DNA from: Legionellaceae bacterium
GTDB taxonomy: Bacteria > Pseudomonadota > Gammaproteobacteria > Legionellales > Legionellaceae
Direction: 5' to 3'
DNA length: 5,735 nucleotides
NCBI GenBank assembly: GCA_030696465.1
Contig: JAUYSE010000190.1
Span: 1-5,735, forward strand
Made by a program: the position numbers and the translations under genes. The notes below the pieces were generated by a model. That model searched no databases. It was not told where the DNA came from and worked only from the letters and a program-made list of their open reading frames with translations. Shown piece by piece: positions 5,620-5,735 of the stretch; the stretch's first letter is position 1; every line of letters starts with the position of its first letter.

Positions 5620-5682
5620 GCTCCTTTGATTAACGGGTAAAGTTTAGTTTCTAACAAAAACAAACCCAGTTAATAAAGGAGC
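5620..5682 (+). promoter_or_regulatory. Leader hairpin that hides the transposase ribosome-binding site
   Basis: GCTCCTTT (5620-5627) pairs with AAAGGAGC (5675-5682), which contains the Shine-Dalgarno sequence; ATTAAC (5629-5634) pairs with GTTAAT (5669-5674); GGGT (5635-5638) with ACCC (5664-5667); and GTTT (5642-5645) with AAAC (5658-5661). That is about 22 bp with one-base bulges and a small internal loop. Transcripts reading in from flanking DNA would therefore be poorly translated, a control known from other insertion sequences. It may also serve as the subterminal inverted repeat or end structure of the element. Confidence 0.6.
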
Positions 5683-5687
5683 CTTAA

Positions 5688-5735
5688 ATGAAACTATATG
5701 GTGGAATTGATTTGCATTCAAATAATTGTGTTGTA
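5688..5735 (+). CDS. IS110-family transposase, N-terminal 16 residues (continues beyond window)
   Basis: The frame begins MKLYGGIDLHSNN and is open to the window end. GIDLHSN is the first motif of the DEDD (RuvC-like) domain of IS110/IS1111-family recombinases, with Asp8 as the first catalytic acidic residue. These enzymes insert DNA guided by an element-encoded bridge RNA. A strong AAAGGAG lies 6 nt before the ATG. If the element edge is near 5580-5620, the upstream non-coding part is short, which fits the IS1111 group, where the guide RNA is downstream of the gene; the edge cannot be fixed from this window. The remaining gene, and so whether it is intact, lies outside. Confidence 0.85.
   Translation, partial: MKLYGGIDLHSNNCVV

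Overview
The window reads as an AT-rich gammaproteobacterial chromosome segment, most likely Legionellales (Legionella or a relative). This is inferred from the style of the proteins, not from a database match: a Cys-containing repeat secreted protein ending in a DUF1566/Lcl_C domain with the tail QLGVRCSRALTF, a small outer-membrane barrel, an RsbRD-type sensor fused to GGDEF, and several decayed mobile elements in accessory DNA.

Left block (1-1890, + strand): the 3' end of an outer-membrane beta-barrel gene is followed 10 nt later by a 510-residue secreted DUF1566 protein. The last ~100 bp of that gene look like the variable region of a diversity-generating retroelement (DGR): a run of NNC/NNT codons that could all derive from AAC/AAT, then a 27-nt adenine-free stretch at the 3' end, then a GC-rich hairpin 48 nt further on. 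No reverse transcriptase or template repeat is in the window, so this would be a remote target or one whose cassette lies outside. It is the most interesting signal here.

Middle block (1926-2920): a reverse-strand Vat-type (streptogramin A) O-acetyltransferase is separated by a perfect 13-bp inverted repeat from a truncated C-terminal piece of a cyclase-family (kynurenine-formamidase-like) gene. The surviving cyclase sequence starts where the inverted repeat ends, which suggests a rearrangement.

Right-centre block (2978-5126, - strand): a compact three-gene operon runs leftward: an RsbRD-PAS-GGDEF diguanylate cyclase, a 63-aa unrecognised protein, and a beta-carbonic anhydrase. Gaps are 12 nt and then a 17-nt overlap. 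A 14-bp perfect palindrome lies near the presumed promoter, and a possible terminator follows the carbonic anhydrase.

Right edge (5240-5735): a decayed IS3-family transposase fragment, a ~170-bp nested palindrome with 30-bp perfect arms, and the first 16 codons of an IS110-family transposase whose Shine-Dalgarno sequence is locked in a long hairpin. Mobile elements have repeatedly landed in this spot.
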